Positions 26,444-35,402 of a stretch of DNA of 64,000 nt are shown here, one piece after another. The stretch lies in assembly GCF_020623625.1 (NCBI RefSeq), contig NC_060204.1, forward strand, positions 434,001-498,000. The letters run 5' to 3'. The translations under genes and the position numbers were made by a program. The stretch's first letter is position 1. Every line of letters begins with the position of its first letter. This stretch comes from Saccharomycodes ludwigii. Lineage: Eukaryota; Ascomycota; Saccharomycetes; Saccharomycodales; Saccharomycodaceae. The notes under the pieces are model-generated. The model was not told the DNA's origin, made no database searches, and was given only the letters and a program-made list of their open reading frames with translations.

Positions 26444-28093
26444 ATGCTTTTTTCAAGAAGTCTAGTAGCTACACCTACTACTGTTACCAATAATATCCCT
26501 ACTTCAAATATTCCCAATCATACACCAGATAATACAAGCTCAAATCTTCAAAAAGAGCCCAGTATCGTTGAGAGTACTATTCAAGATAATAATACAAACA
26601 ATAATGACGCGATCATTAACAATTTTATGGTTGATCAAGTGAGCCAAATGCAACAAGTTCAAGAAAAATTAAAAATCCAAATGGATAATTTTTCAAAGGA
26701 ACAGGAAGCCTTTTATTTACATAATAGCGCCAAAATGACTAAAATGGAACAAAAGTTTGATAAGGTCCACTCCGAACTAAAAAATGTTTTAGGGTTTTTC
26801 CATGAAGTAGTTGGTATTATGAACGGCAGCAGGGTTTGGAATAATAATCATTTAAGTTCAAATAGTGCTTCAAAACTAGAAAGCAATCGTGCAGACAGCT
26901 CTGCTACTTCCAACACGCTCAGTACTGATAAAAACAAAAACAATGGCGGCAACCCTACAGTGAGTGCTGTCATTGAAAATAGCAATAATACTGATTGTGA
27001 GCTTACTAAAAATGTTAGATCTAATGTTAGTAATATATTAACCACAGCATTATCCCTTGATGAGCAAATCATTAGACAGAGTAGAATTAAGCAAGAGCCT
27101 ATCGCTGATGCTGAATTGTTGGAAAGAGTAAGTGTCAATATTAAAAAAAGAAGAAGGGGACAAGCAGTGTTAGATAATGAATCTATTGCAGAACCAGGCG
27201 AACATATATATAAACTAAACAGAGCATTAGAAACAGTGACTGATGTAGCTCAGGAATATTTTCATGGTTTGAAAAATCATCCATCGGTGTTATCCTTGGA
27301 TAGCAAGTATGGTCCAAGGTGGAGGAAGAACGATAGGTCGTTTTATACCAAAAGAAAGACAATTATTACCAAGATTTTGGAAGTTAAAAATAATCCAGTC
27401 AACTTCAATATAAATGGTCCCATTGATTTGAAAACCGCAATCAGAGTTGTTGAAAATATCAGATTAGGAAATAATTTGTACGGGAGAGAAGATGTGAATA
27501 GACCATTAAGAATGACTTTAAATCAACTATACACCTATTTCAGTGCTCATAAAGATGACAAGAGACAAGATTATTCTATACATTTAAAAAAAGTTGGAAA
27601 AACAAGAAAACAATATGCCTTGATGAACAAATATATGAGAAATAACCGTACTGGCTCTAATGCAGTGAGCAATGCCCCTAGTATTGAGCCATCGTCTGTA
27701 CATCCATTTGGTACAAATTCTGTAAGATCGCTGGTACCGTCTCCTACAATTCCCACGGAAACCCGTATAAACGGAGTTAATACAAACGCTAATATGACAG
27801 TCACTAATACATCTGCTAACAATAATGAAAGCACACCTAATATTAATCTACCACTGCTTACAAGTGATAGGACTAATTCTTTTAATATAAATAATAACAA
27901 CTCTAATGGTGGTTACGCATCGCGAAATTTTCTCAGAAACACCAATAACAACAGCGATAACAATCATGATGATATTATGTTGAACATTAGGAACACCTCT
28001 CCTATAAATACTAGGTTTCATCAAACGCCTTCTTTTAATGAGCATGAGAACGCTTCTGAGAGGCTTAATTCAAGTGATGAGGATTCATGGTAG
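26444..28093 (+). CDS. EUC1: Gcr1_C-domain transcription regulator (Euc1/Msn1/Hot1 type)
   Basis: The 549-residue protein has an Asn/Ser/Thr-rich N-terminus, a coiled coil (about 65-125, MDNFSKEQEAFYLHNSAKMT then MEQKFDKVHSELKN) and a Gcr1_C DNA-binding domain at about 250-370. That domain is recognised from YKLNRALETVTDVAQEYFHG, KYGPRWRKNDRSFYTKRKTI and the helix after it; a basic KKRRRG lies ahead of it. S. cerevisiae EUC1 (YMR111C) has this domain and is adjacent to MED11, as here, so EUC1 is preferred over paralogues HOT1, MSN1 and GCR1. The frame is open back to 26420 without an earlier ATG. The ATG at 26444 is therefore used, though a TTTTAG just before it leaves room for an upstream exon. 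Confidence 0.8.
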   Translation: MLFSRSLVATPTTVTNNIPTSNIPNHTPDNTSSNLQKEPSIVESTIQDNNTNNNDAIINNFMVDQVSQMQQVQEKLKIQMDNFSKEQEAFYLHNSAKMTKMEQKFDKVHSELKNVLGFFHEVVGIMNGSRVWNNNHLSSNSASKLESNRADSSATSNTLSTDKNKNNGGNPTVSAVIENSNNTDCELTKNVRSNVSNILTTALSLDEQIIRQSRIKQEPIADAELLERVSVNIKKRRRGQAVLDNESIAEPGEHIYKLNRALETVTDVAQEYFHGLKNHPSVLSLDSKYGPRWRKNDRSFYTKRKTIITKILEVKNNPVNFNINGPIDLKTAIRVVENIRLGNNLYGREDVNRPLRMTLNQLYTYFSAHKDDKRQDYSIHLKKVGKTRKQYALMNKYMRNNRTGSNAVSNAPSIEPSSVHPFGTNSVRSLVPSPTIPTETRINGVNTNANMTVTNTSANNNESTPNINLPLLTSDRTNSFNINNNNSNGGYASRNFLRNTNNNSDNNHDDIMLNIRNTSPINTRFHQTPSFNEHENASERLNSSDEDSW

Positions 28094-28398
28094 TTAGGGA
28101 AAAAATTATAAGCAAATGTAAACATGTTTATAATACTAATAAAGTTGAATTATTAGGAGAAATCAATACGCTTAATCTAAATCATATTTTATATTAGGAA
28201 CATATTCAATTGGGTAAAAAAAAAAAAAAAAAAAAAATTATATATATATATATATGCAATGTTAAAAGGAAAATAGGGAAAAATAGGTTGCTTTTTATTA
28301 TTCATTTATTCATTACTTTATTTTACTGTGCTATTATATTTATACTTTGGCCTGGATGTTATATTTATGCAATTCAAACTTTGCATTTTTTGTTTTTT

Positions 28399-28429
<31 letters not shown>

Positions 28430-28659
28430 CTACTTATATATACATATATATATATTCTTTTTTATTTTCAATATTACTGAGTGAGTTTGCTGTCATCTTT
28501 AACTGTTCACTGAAAGAAATAATGTATACAATTCATTTCTATATATTCGTATTAACGATAATAATCCATTACAACGACAAGAAGGAACTAATAAAAAAAA
28601 TAAATAACGCTTCATATGTTGACAACTATTAATAATCACTTTTATGTATTCATTTATCT
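28094..28659. other. intergenic EUC1-like-orphan (convergent ends)
   Basis: It contains A, TA and T runs (about 28216-28254, 28399-28424). The stop-free frame here begins with TTG, is Lys/Ile/Phe-rich and is not a credible gene. Confidence 0.6.
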
Positions 28660-29634
28660 TTATTTATTTTTATGCCATTGAGAACTGGTTCTTTCCACAA
28701 CATCATTAAATTTCTGTAACTTTCCTTGCAACATTTTCCCCCATTCTTTCATAACCAAGCAATATTCGTGTTCATCACTAACAACATCAAATTCTTGCAG
28801 TAAAATATCACCACTATTTTCCAGATCAACACCATCTTCAATAGCACATTTTCTAGCAATTTCCACTATCTCAATTGCTATACTTTTATCTAATGTAAAT
28901 GGGTCGGAACCTCTTAGCTCCAATGATTCGACAAACCATTGATTAAACTTAACAAAGTGTCTAAATGTATCCTCTAAATCAGTAATCGAAACATCGGTTA
29001 ATACAATATCATAGTTTAAAGTCTTTGATAGAATTTCATTTCTGAGGGATTGTGTGATTTGAAAATTTAATAAATCCAAAATTTCCAAAACTTTAACATT
29101 AAAACCAGAGATACGGCGAATAACAGGTGTTAATTTTCCATAAGTTATATTGTTGCTACTTTCATTGACATCAGGAGCATAATTGTATTCATATTCAGAA
29201 CCATTCTGTCCCCCGCCAATATCAGTATAATCTTGAACGTCGTTCCTAGATACATTATTTTGATCTTGATTATTATTATTAGACCCGCCTTTAGAATAGA
29301 TTTGTTCATCAAATGTGTAATAATTATTGAAATATCTTAATTTCTTAACATATTTGATTAGTGTAGTTCTTTCGTTTTTCAAAGAAGATATTTTTTTCAG
29401 ATAATTAATATATCTATTCAATAAATTGATGTAGTCACTTAAATAACTTGAATGAATGTTTATAATCTCTTGTAGATTATCGATTAATTCTACAGTAAGT
29501 TCTAGATCACGAGACATTGGTGAATTCTTTGGCAAAGTATTATAGTCAAGCTGCTTTACGTTTATCGTGCTATGTGTGTGCATGATCTTTTTTTGTCGAT
29601 ATTTTTTATTTACTAAACATATTTTTTTAGCCAT
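28660..29634 (-). CDS. coiled-coil protein, unrecognised
   Basis: I do not recognise this 324-residue protein. Helices at about 45-110 (VELIDNLQEIINIHSSYLSD, then INYLKKISSLKNERTTLIKY) look like a coiled coil. An Asn/Gly/Ser linker (about 113-160) follows, then a mostly helical, slightly acidic C-terminal half (about 165-320). There is no membrane helix or catalytic motif. In-frame ATGs also occur at about 29583 (MHTHS) and 29517 (MSRDLELTVEL); the first residues before these are basic and may not be used. It occupies the place of the SHE1 interval on chromosome XI, but it does not look like She1 as I remember it. The layout recalls small kinetochore or complex-assembly subunits, which is only a guess. 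Confidence 0.75.
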   Translation of the reverse strand: MAKKICLVNKKYRQKKIMHTHSTINVKQLDYNTLPKNSPMSRDLELTVELIDNLQEIINIHSSYLSDYINLLNRYINYLKKISSLKNERTTLIKYVKKLRYFNNYYTFDEQIYSKGGSNNNNQDQNNVSRNDVQDYTDIGGGQNGSEYEYNYAPDVNESSNNITYGKLTPVIRRISGFNVKVLEILDLLNFQITQSLRNEILSKTLNYDIVLTDVSITDLEDTFRHFVKFNQWFVESLELRGSDPFTLDKSIAIEIVEIARKCAIEDGVDLENSGDILLQEFDVVSDEHEYCLVMKEWGKMLQGKLQKFNDVVERTSSQWHKNK

Positions 29635-30052
29635 ATAAAAAAATATTCATTAGGTTAAAAAGAAAAAGAAAAAGAAAAAAAAAAAAAAAAAAAAAAATCA
29701 AAAAAAATCAAAAAATAAAAAACATATAAACAAAACCGTGTAATTTTTTTTTTTTTTAATCTTTGGTGATACACTTAATATTTCACGAATGTCGCCAAAC
29801 AAATTTTAAATTTAAAACTATTTAAACATTGGAAAGTCGCTGTCATTGGACCAAGCATTATCATCCTGTATTTGAAATAAATTAATATTTTGAATATATT
29901 TATTATTGAAGTTAATAACATGAAATCAGGTAAATAATACTTCAGTGTCAAAACAGAGGGTCTATCTTATGGGAATAATTGTCTCTTGTCGTCCTAACAG
30001 AAAAAAAAAAAAAAATTCCCTATAAAAAAAAGGAGATTAAAAATAATAAGTT
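29635..30052. other. intergenic orphan-tRNA-Asp
   Basis: It contains A runs (about 29677-29697, 30001-30015) and a T run (29747-29757). The T5 tract on the minus strand (30039-30043) would end the tRNA transcript. I see no gene. Confidence 0.6.
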
Positions 30053-30124
30053 CTCCGAGACGGGGAATCGAACCCCGATCTGGCATGCGACAAACGCCAA
30101 TTCTAACCGTTAAACTATCTCGGA
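30053..30124 (-). tRNA. tRNA-Asp (GTC)
   Basis: Read on the minus strand, the 72-nt sequence folds as a cloverleaf. It has acceptor TCCGAGA/TCTCGGA with discriminator G, a D arm with TAGTTTAACGG (A box), and anticodon stem GGCGT/ATGCC around the loop TTGTCGC, giving anticodon GTC. The T arm is CGGGGTTCGATTCCCCG (B box). There is no intron and CCA is not encoded. It closely matches yeast tRNA-Asp. It is the apparent target of the LTR elements upstream. Confidence 0.97.
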
Positions 30125-30128
30125 AACT

Positions 30129-30138
30129 TGTTGGAGTA
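30129..30138 (-). repeat. outer end of older LTR, cut off by the Ty3-like insertion
   Basis: TGTTGGAGTA begins with the TG expected of an LTR end, only 4 bp from the tRNA 5' end. It appears to continue at 35408 beyond the younger element. This is inferred from the target duplication and from the LTR-like sequence on the far side. Confidence 0.5.
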
Positions 30139-30498
30139 TGTTATGTCGCAGAGAGGATATACTGAGAGGGGCAGGGTTAGTAAACAGATTTGATACTTTG
30201 CTATTTATATCAAGGCAGATGTAATAGTTTGTTGCTTGATCTTTTATATATTTTTAACTAATAAAACTATATAACTCATCTATTTCATAATCAACTTTCT
30301 AAATAAATCATCTCTTTATATATGATTTATTTTCACCTTTTTCCTTATGTTTGTATTAACTTTTTCTAATGTTTCTTCGTTGTCCGCTGGGCATATTTTC
30401 CTTCTTGCGGCGATCTCCGTATGTTCGGTCTTCTCCGTATTCTCGGAAGTACTTGCATCTCGTATAAAACGTGACACACACAATTCTACTTCATAACA
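30139..30498 (-). repeat. 3' LTR of the Ty3-like element
   Basis: 360 bp, TG...CA ends with a 7-bp inverted repeat TGTTATG/CATAACA. By eye it is identical to the copy at 35043-35402. Confidence 0.95.
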
Positions 30499-30511
30499 TC
30501 TTCCTCCTCTT
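30499..30511 (-). other. polypurine tract of the Ty3-like element
   Basis: The minus strand reads AAGAGGAGGAAGA directly before the 3' LTR, the position of the plus-strand primer in LTR elements. Confidence 0.85.
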
Positions 30512-33500
30512 AATTTGAAGTCTCGGTTAGCAATTGTTTATAGTTTGCTAATAAAGAGTTCAAGCGAGAACTGGGTAATAAGTTGATTTCCTCTTTTTCG
30601 TAAGTGGCAGTTAGTTCGGGATTGACATCTAACATCTTACAATAATAATTTCCTGTTGTTGTTTCATAACCTATGATGGCTGTAATTTCTGTGATTCTGT
30701 GTATTCTTTCTTCTTTCGTTCTTGGTAATTGTTTTGGGTATTTTTCTGGGTCATTGTAAAAATGTTTAATCCATTTTATATTGATAGTACGGTGTTTTTT
30801 AAAACTTGATGGTAAGTCTAATTCTACAACATTTGTACCTACTTTGACGATCTTAAATGGACCTAAATAAATTGATTGTACTTTCAAATATCTTCCCCCT
30901 GTAAAATAAGCATCTCTATGCAATAAAGCATATTCTCCAATGTGAAAATCAATTTCTTTTCTTTTAGCATTTGTAGTTTCTTCCATTTGTTCCTGTCTTA
31001 ACTGTAATGAATCATTAATACGTAATGATAAAGCTTTCAAATGTTTAGTCATTTTCGTAGCATTAAAGTTTCTTGTATCTAGTTCATTAGTTGTATCTAA
31101 CAACGGTGTATTTGGTGTATAACCAATATCAGCTTGAAATGGTGAAATACCAGTACTCGTAACCGGAGTTGAATTATAACAAAATTCCATATGGGGTAAA
31201 TATACATCCCAGTAATCCTGATCTTGACTACAAAATGTTCTTAATAGACGGTTTACTATCTTATTCACAGCTTTAGTTTGTCCATCTGTTTGTGGGTGAT
31301 TACTTGAACTGAACAATAATTTAATTCCTAATCGTTTCGTTAACTCTTCATATACGGAAGCAGTAAAACGGATATCTCTATCAGATACAATCGTTCGTGG
31401 GAAACCGTGCATTGCAAAGATATATCGGTATAAATATTGAAGTATATCTTTAGAGTTAGCTGTTTTCTTCATCGCAATCCAATGTGATCTTTTCGAAAAT
31501 CGATCGACAACTACCATAATCATATCATTATGTCGTCGTGACGGTGGGAGTCCCGTAATAAAATCAATAGACAAATCTTGCCAACGACCTGAGGCAACGG
31601 GTAGTGGTTTTAACCTGCCTTGAGTAGTATTGGCAGTCTTCTTGTTCAATTGGCAATTCAAACAGTGTCTAATATATCGTTCCACATACTTATGTAATTT
31701 CGGGAAATAAAATTTATCTGCAATTTTTTCCGTGGTGGCAGCGACACCAAAGTGTCCTCCTTGTAACATTGAATCATGGAAAGCATGTAATAATTCTCTT
31801 CTTCTGTTATTTGGCACACAAATACGTTTTTCATATAAAAGAGTTTTATCTTCATAAGAGTAGCGTTCTTTAATCAACTTTGATCTACCAAATTTCAGTA
31901 ACAACGTTTCATATTGTCTTTTGTCTTTACACTTTACCTTTTCTCTAAACTTTGAATCTAGGGTAACTAAGATTGCAGCAGACCATGGGTCTTTTAATAA
32001 ATCTTCAAACCAATCTTTAGGATTTATATTGTCTAGTTCTACAATTGGTAATATTTCTTCTGGGCGAGATAGGCAATCAGCAACTACGTTTTTTGTTCCT
32101 TTGATATATCGTAATTCAAACGTATATTCTCCTAAATAATCTAACCATCGTGCTAATCTTAGATGGGGCTCTGTCTTATTTCTAAACGATAGCAACGAAG
32201 AGTGATCAGTATTAATCGTAAACTTTCTACCATGCAAATAGTATCTGAAATGTTTAAGATTCAATATGATACCTAATAGTTCTATTTCTCCAACTGGATA
32301 TCTAGATTGTGTTTCACTTAAATGTTTTGAGAAGTATCCAATTACACCTTTTAACTTTCCATTCTCATATCTTTCTAACACACCTCCAACATGATGTAAA
32401 CTAGCATCAGATGTTAATTCATAATGGTCTCCTTCCACAAATGGCACTAATACTTGAGTTGACGTTAATGCTTCTTTTAGTTTCTCAAACGCAATTCTTT
32501 GCTTTTCTCCTAATTTTGCTTTCTTGGATGCAAAATCATATAACGGTTGTGATAATTCACTAAATTTGCTTATGAATTTCCTATAATAGTTCGCTAATCC
32601 TAAGAACGTTTGCATACCTTTTATAGTGCTTGGCATAGTTAGCTTTTTAATAGCACTAATCTTATTTTCATCAACACTTAAACCTTCAGCAGTTAAAACA
32701 TGACCTAAATAATTTACTTTGTCTTTTACAAAATGACATTTTGACCTTTTACAGTACAAATTATTACTCTTAAGTTTCTCTAATACTTTCTCTAGTATTT
32801 TGTAGTGTTCAGTTTTGTCTCTTGTGGCAATCAATATATCATCTAAATAGACGTATACATTCTCGATTCCATCTAATAATTTACTCATAAATCTACTAAA
32901 ATTCTTTGGGGCCGTTTTAATACCAAACGGTAATACTTCATATCTAAAATGACCAAAGGGTGTCGTGAACGACGTTAAGTCCTTTGACTTCTCGTTCAAC
33001 CTTAATTGATGGTATCCTGAGTGTAAATCTAGAGTTGTAAATACCTTTGCATCACCAACTTTCGCGAATAGTTCAGTGATCGAAGGAATTGGGAAACTTT
33101 CATTTACAATACCTTTATTCAATTCTCTATAGTCAACAACTAATCTCCATGTTTGATCCTTTTTACGTACTAATATAATAGGCGCTCCGCAGGCAGCATT
33201 AGATTCTGACACAAATCCTTTCTTGATGAGGTCCTCTAGAATCTTTCTACATTCTTGCTCCATCTTGGGCGTTAACCTGTACGGGTATAATTCTGGTGGA
33301 TTAAAACCTTCTTTCAATACAATATTATACTCAAAATTTTCTGGGCCTGGATTTCCTGGAAGTTCATTAGTAACATGGGTCTGAAATCTTTTCCTTAGAC
33401 CTTCTGGTAACTTCTCAAATCCATCCAATTCATTTTCTTTTTCATTCCTTATGTCAATAGGGCATATTCTACACAAGAACTCGGCGTCTTGTTCTATTTG

Positions 33501-34415
33501 TTTCTCTTTGTCATCAGTTATCATATCTACCAAATACATATCTTCGTTTTTGACATCAATCAGTTCTTTAAACACGTCACTGTGTAACTTTATAACTGGG
33601 TTACCGATCAATAACTCATATCGGAATTTCTTAACCACATAAGCAGAAATCATTATTCTCTTATCGTTAATTTTCATTGGTACTTTGACAAACGATACAC
33701 AGGTTTCTGTTGTTTCACTTACCGCACCTTTAAACGTAAATGTATTACAAGGTTTCTCTTTTAACCCTAACTTTTCAACTAGCTTCGCATCTACAAACGA
33801 AGTAGGACTACCTGTATCGCACAAAGCTTGTACCTTTTTTCTTTTAATCTCACAATTGATAACCAATTTTTTACCAACTAATGGTTCTTCTTGAACTAAG
33901 AACACTAGAGGAAGATCTTCCAAATCTCTCCTCTCCTCAATATCACCCGTCTTGTGATTTTCTGTCACGCAAGGTATATTGGAATACATAAAATCATCAT
34001 TCTTTACAACATCATCAATAGGAGAAGCAACGTTACCCAAATAGGTATCCTTTTGAAGTGAAGTCTCGACAGAATGTTTAGCTGCAGTAGTCATATTAGT
34101 AAGTGCAGCGGAAGTAGGAACATCTTTTTGATGTATAGTAGTATCATGGTGTGGGGCTGCGGTAGTAACTCTCTTAGTTATACCACATCGTTTACCTGTC
34201 TTGTGTCTCTTAATAGGAAGGCCTCGCATCACCAGGGCAATTAGCTCTTGCATGCTCTGGGGAGCCACAGTTGAAACACAACTTGTTTCTTCTACAAACA
34301 TTGTAAAACTTCTCTTGGAAGTTATCCTTTCTATAGGAATTCTTCCCTCCTTTGTCTCTTCCGGTATATCTTCTCCCGGCATTCGAATAACCACGTCTTG
34401 TGTTATCGATCGCAT
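30510..34415 (-). CDS. Ty3/gypsy pol polyprotein (PR-RT-RH-IN)
   Basis: The 1301-residue frame carries an aspartic protease (CDTGSPTSF), reverse transcriptase (FTTLDLHSGYHQL; YVYLDDILIAT), RNase H (ELTSDASLHHVGG; TDHSSLL) and integrase. The integrase has an HHCC finger (HLNCQ-type region, RHCLNCQLNK), a catalytic core (DFITGLPPS; VSDRDIRFT) and a basic C-terminal domain. This order places it in Ty3/gypsy rather than Ty1/copia. It overlaps the gag frame by about 200 nt in another frame. The Ty3 family expresses pol by programmed frameshifting. The last 60 residues might be chromodomain-like, but this is uncertain. Confidence 0.93.
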   Translation of the reverse strand: MRSITQDVVIRMPGEDIPEETKEGRIPIERITSKRSFTMFVEETSCVSTVAPQSMQELIALVMRGLPIKRHKTGKRCGITKRVTTAAPHHDTTIHQKDVPTSAALTNMTTAAKHSVETSLQKDTYLGNVASPIDDVVKNDDFMYSNIPCVTENHKTGDIEERRDLEDLPLVFLVQEEPLVGKKLVINCEIKRKKVQALCDTGSPTSFVDAKLVEKLGLKEKPCNTFTFKGAVSETTETCVSFVKVPMKINDKRIMISAYVVKKFRYELLIGNPVIKLHSDVFKELIDVKNEDMYLVDMITDDKEKQIEQDAEFLCRICPIDIRNEKENELDGFEKLPEGLRKRFQTHVTNELPGNPGPENFEYNIVLKEGFNPPELYPYRLTPKMEQECRKILEDLIKKGFVSESNAACGAPIILVRKKDQTWRLVVDYRELNKGIVNESFPIPSITELFAKVGDAKVFTTLDLHSGYHQLRLNEKSKDLTSFTTPFGHFRYEVLPFGIKTAPKNFSRFMSKLLDGIENVYVYLDDILIATRDKTEHYKILEKVLEKLKSNNLYCKRSKCHFVKDKVNYLGHVLTAEGLSVDENKISAIKKLTMPSTIKGMQTFLGLANYYRKFISKFSELSQPLYDFASKKAKLGEKQRIAFEKLKEALTSTQVLVPFVEGDHYELTSDASLHHVGGVLERYENGKLKGVIGYFSKHLSETQSRYPVGEIELLGIILNLKHFRYYLHGRKFTINTDHSSLLSFRNKTEPHLRLARWLDYLGEYTFELRYIKGTKNVVADCLSRPEEILPIVELDNINPKDWFEDLLKDPWSAAILVTLDSKFREKVKCKDKRQYETLLLKFGRSKLIKERYSYEDKTLLYEKRICVPNNRRRELLHAFHDSMLQGGHFGVAATTEKIADKFYFPKLHKYVERYIRHCLNCQLNKKTANTTQGRLKPLPVASGRWQDLSIDFITGLPPSRRHNDMIMVVVDRFSKRSHWIAMKKTANSKDILQYLYRYIFAMHGFPRTIVSDRDIRFTASVYEELTKRLGIKLLFSSSNHPQTDGQTKAVNKIVNRLLRTFCSQDQDYWDVYLPHMEFCYNSTPVTSTGISPFQADIGYTPNTPLLDTTNELDTRNFNATKMTKHLKALSLRINDSLQLRQEQMEETTNAKRKEIDFHIGEYALLHRDAYFTGGRYLKVQSIYLGPFKIVKVGTNVVELDLPSSFKKHRTINIKWIKHFYNDPEKYPKQLPRTKEERIHRITEITAIIGYETTTGNYYCKMLDVNPELTATYEKEEINLLPSSRLNSLLANYKQLLTETSN

Positions 34416-35010
34416 TCATTATGTAATCTAAGTCCTTATCTAATTTATTCGTATTTCCAACAAGGTTACTGTCAAAATTCAATGAAACATCCAAGTCTTC
34501 ACGGCAATGTTCGGTTCTTACAGCAGCATTGACAGCATCAATTAACTTGTCAAAACGGTGCATTCTCATCAATTGGCGAGTTTGAATCTTCAGTCCTTGT
34601 ATGAACAAATCAATGGCAAAATCATCTGACATATAATTACGAGGTAACATGTCATAGTACGTCATAAACTGTTTAACATACGTATCGACATCCTCCTTTT
34701 GTGAAACTCGCTTCAACTTTTCCACGATCTGGTACGAGTCTATCTTGGAACTATAGTAATCCTTAAAGTCAGCGGCAAATGCAGAGTATGTCATAGCTCT
34801 ACAGTCGTTATGGTTAAAGTAGTTAGTGAACCATTGTAAAGCATTATCAGTAAGATTTTGACCTACAAAACAAATTTTCACGTAATCGTCTTTAATACCA
34901 CACATAGCAAATTGGGTTTCGAAACTCAACAAAAATGCTGGAATTCTGGAAACATCCTTTTTGGCTCCAGAGAACTTAAATGGGGCGATAACAGTTAGAT
35001 GCTGATTCAT
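34210..35010 (-). CDS. Ty3/gypsy gag-like protein
   Basis: The 266-residue frame has a retrotransposon capsid-type helical region (ALQWFTNYFN, YVKQFMTYYDMLPRNYMSDD) and a single CCHC zinc knuckle near the end (CFNCGSPEHARANC). A basic stretch (about 205-235) precedes the knuckle. It begins shortly after the 5' LTR and primer-binding site, as expected for gag. Confidence 0.92.
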   Translation of the reverse strand: MNQHLTVIAPFKFSGAKKDVSRIPAFLLSFETQFAMCGIKDDYVKICFVGQNLTDNALQWFTNYFNHNDCRAMTYSAFAADFKDYYSSKIDSYQIVEKLKRVSQKEDVDTYVKQFMTYYDMLPRNYMSDDFAIDLFIQGLKIQTRQLMRMHRFDKLIDAVNAAVRTEHCREDLDVSLNFDSNLVGNTNKLDKDLDYIMNAIDNTRRGYSNAGRRYTGRDKGGKNSYRKDNFQEKFYNVCRRNKLCFNCGSPEHARANCPGDARPSY

Positions 35011-35028
35011 TCTTGAAATTTAATTTTA

Positions 35029-35040
35029 GCGGCGCTACCA
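35029..35040 (-). other. primer-binding site, initiator tRNA-Met
   Basis: The minus strand reads TGGTAGCGCCGC, complementary to the 3' end of yeast initiator tRNA-Met, two bases inside the 5' LTR. Ty3 and Ty1 both use this primer. Confidence 0.88.
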
Positions 35041-35042
35041 GG

Positions 35043-35402
35043 TGTTATGTCGCAGAGAGGATATACTGAGAGGGGCAGGGTTAGTAAACAGATTTGATAC
35101 TTTGCTATTTATATCAAGGCAGATGTAATAGTTTGTTGCTTGATCTTTTATATATTTTTAACTAATAAAACTATATAACTCATCTATTTCATAATCAACT
35201 TTCTAAATAAATCATCTCTTTATATATGATTTATTTTCACCTTTTTCCTTATGTTTGTATTAACTTTTTCTAATGTTTCTTCGTTGTCCGCTGGGCATAT
35301 TTTCCTTCTTGCGGCGATCTCCGTATGTTCGGTCTTCTCCGTATTCTCGGAAGTACTTGCATCTCGTATAAAACGTGACACACACAATTCTACTTCATAA
35401 CA
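35043..35402 (-). repeat. 5' LTR of the Ty3-like element
   Basis: 360 bp, by eye identical to 30139-30498, followed by the target duplication GAGTA. Confidence 0.95.

Larger units (their letters stand above)
30139..35402 (-). mobile_element. Ty3/gypsy LTR retrotransposon (Metaviridae), looks whole
   Basis: The 5.26-kb element lies on the minus strand with two 360-bp LTRs, a gag-like frame and a pol frame in the order protease, reverse transcriptase, RNase H, integrase. LTR ends are TGTTATG...CATAACA. A 5-bp target duplication, GAGTA, flanks it (30134-30138 and 35403-35407). A primer-binding site for initiator tRNA-Met and a polypurine tract are in place. The LTRs look identical by eye, so the insertion is very young. 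I see no obvious breaks. It sits 14 bp upstream of the tRNA-Asp 5' end, as Ty3 of S. cerevisiae does near polymerase III start sites. Confidence 0.96.

Noticed and set aside
28210-28632. 140-codon hydrophobic frame after the EUC1-like gene
   Set aside because: It starts with TTG, crosses poly(A), TA and poly(T) tracts, and is Lys/Ile/Phe-rich without domain features.
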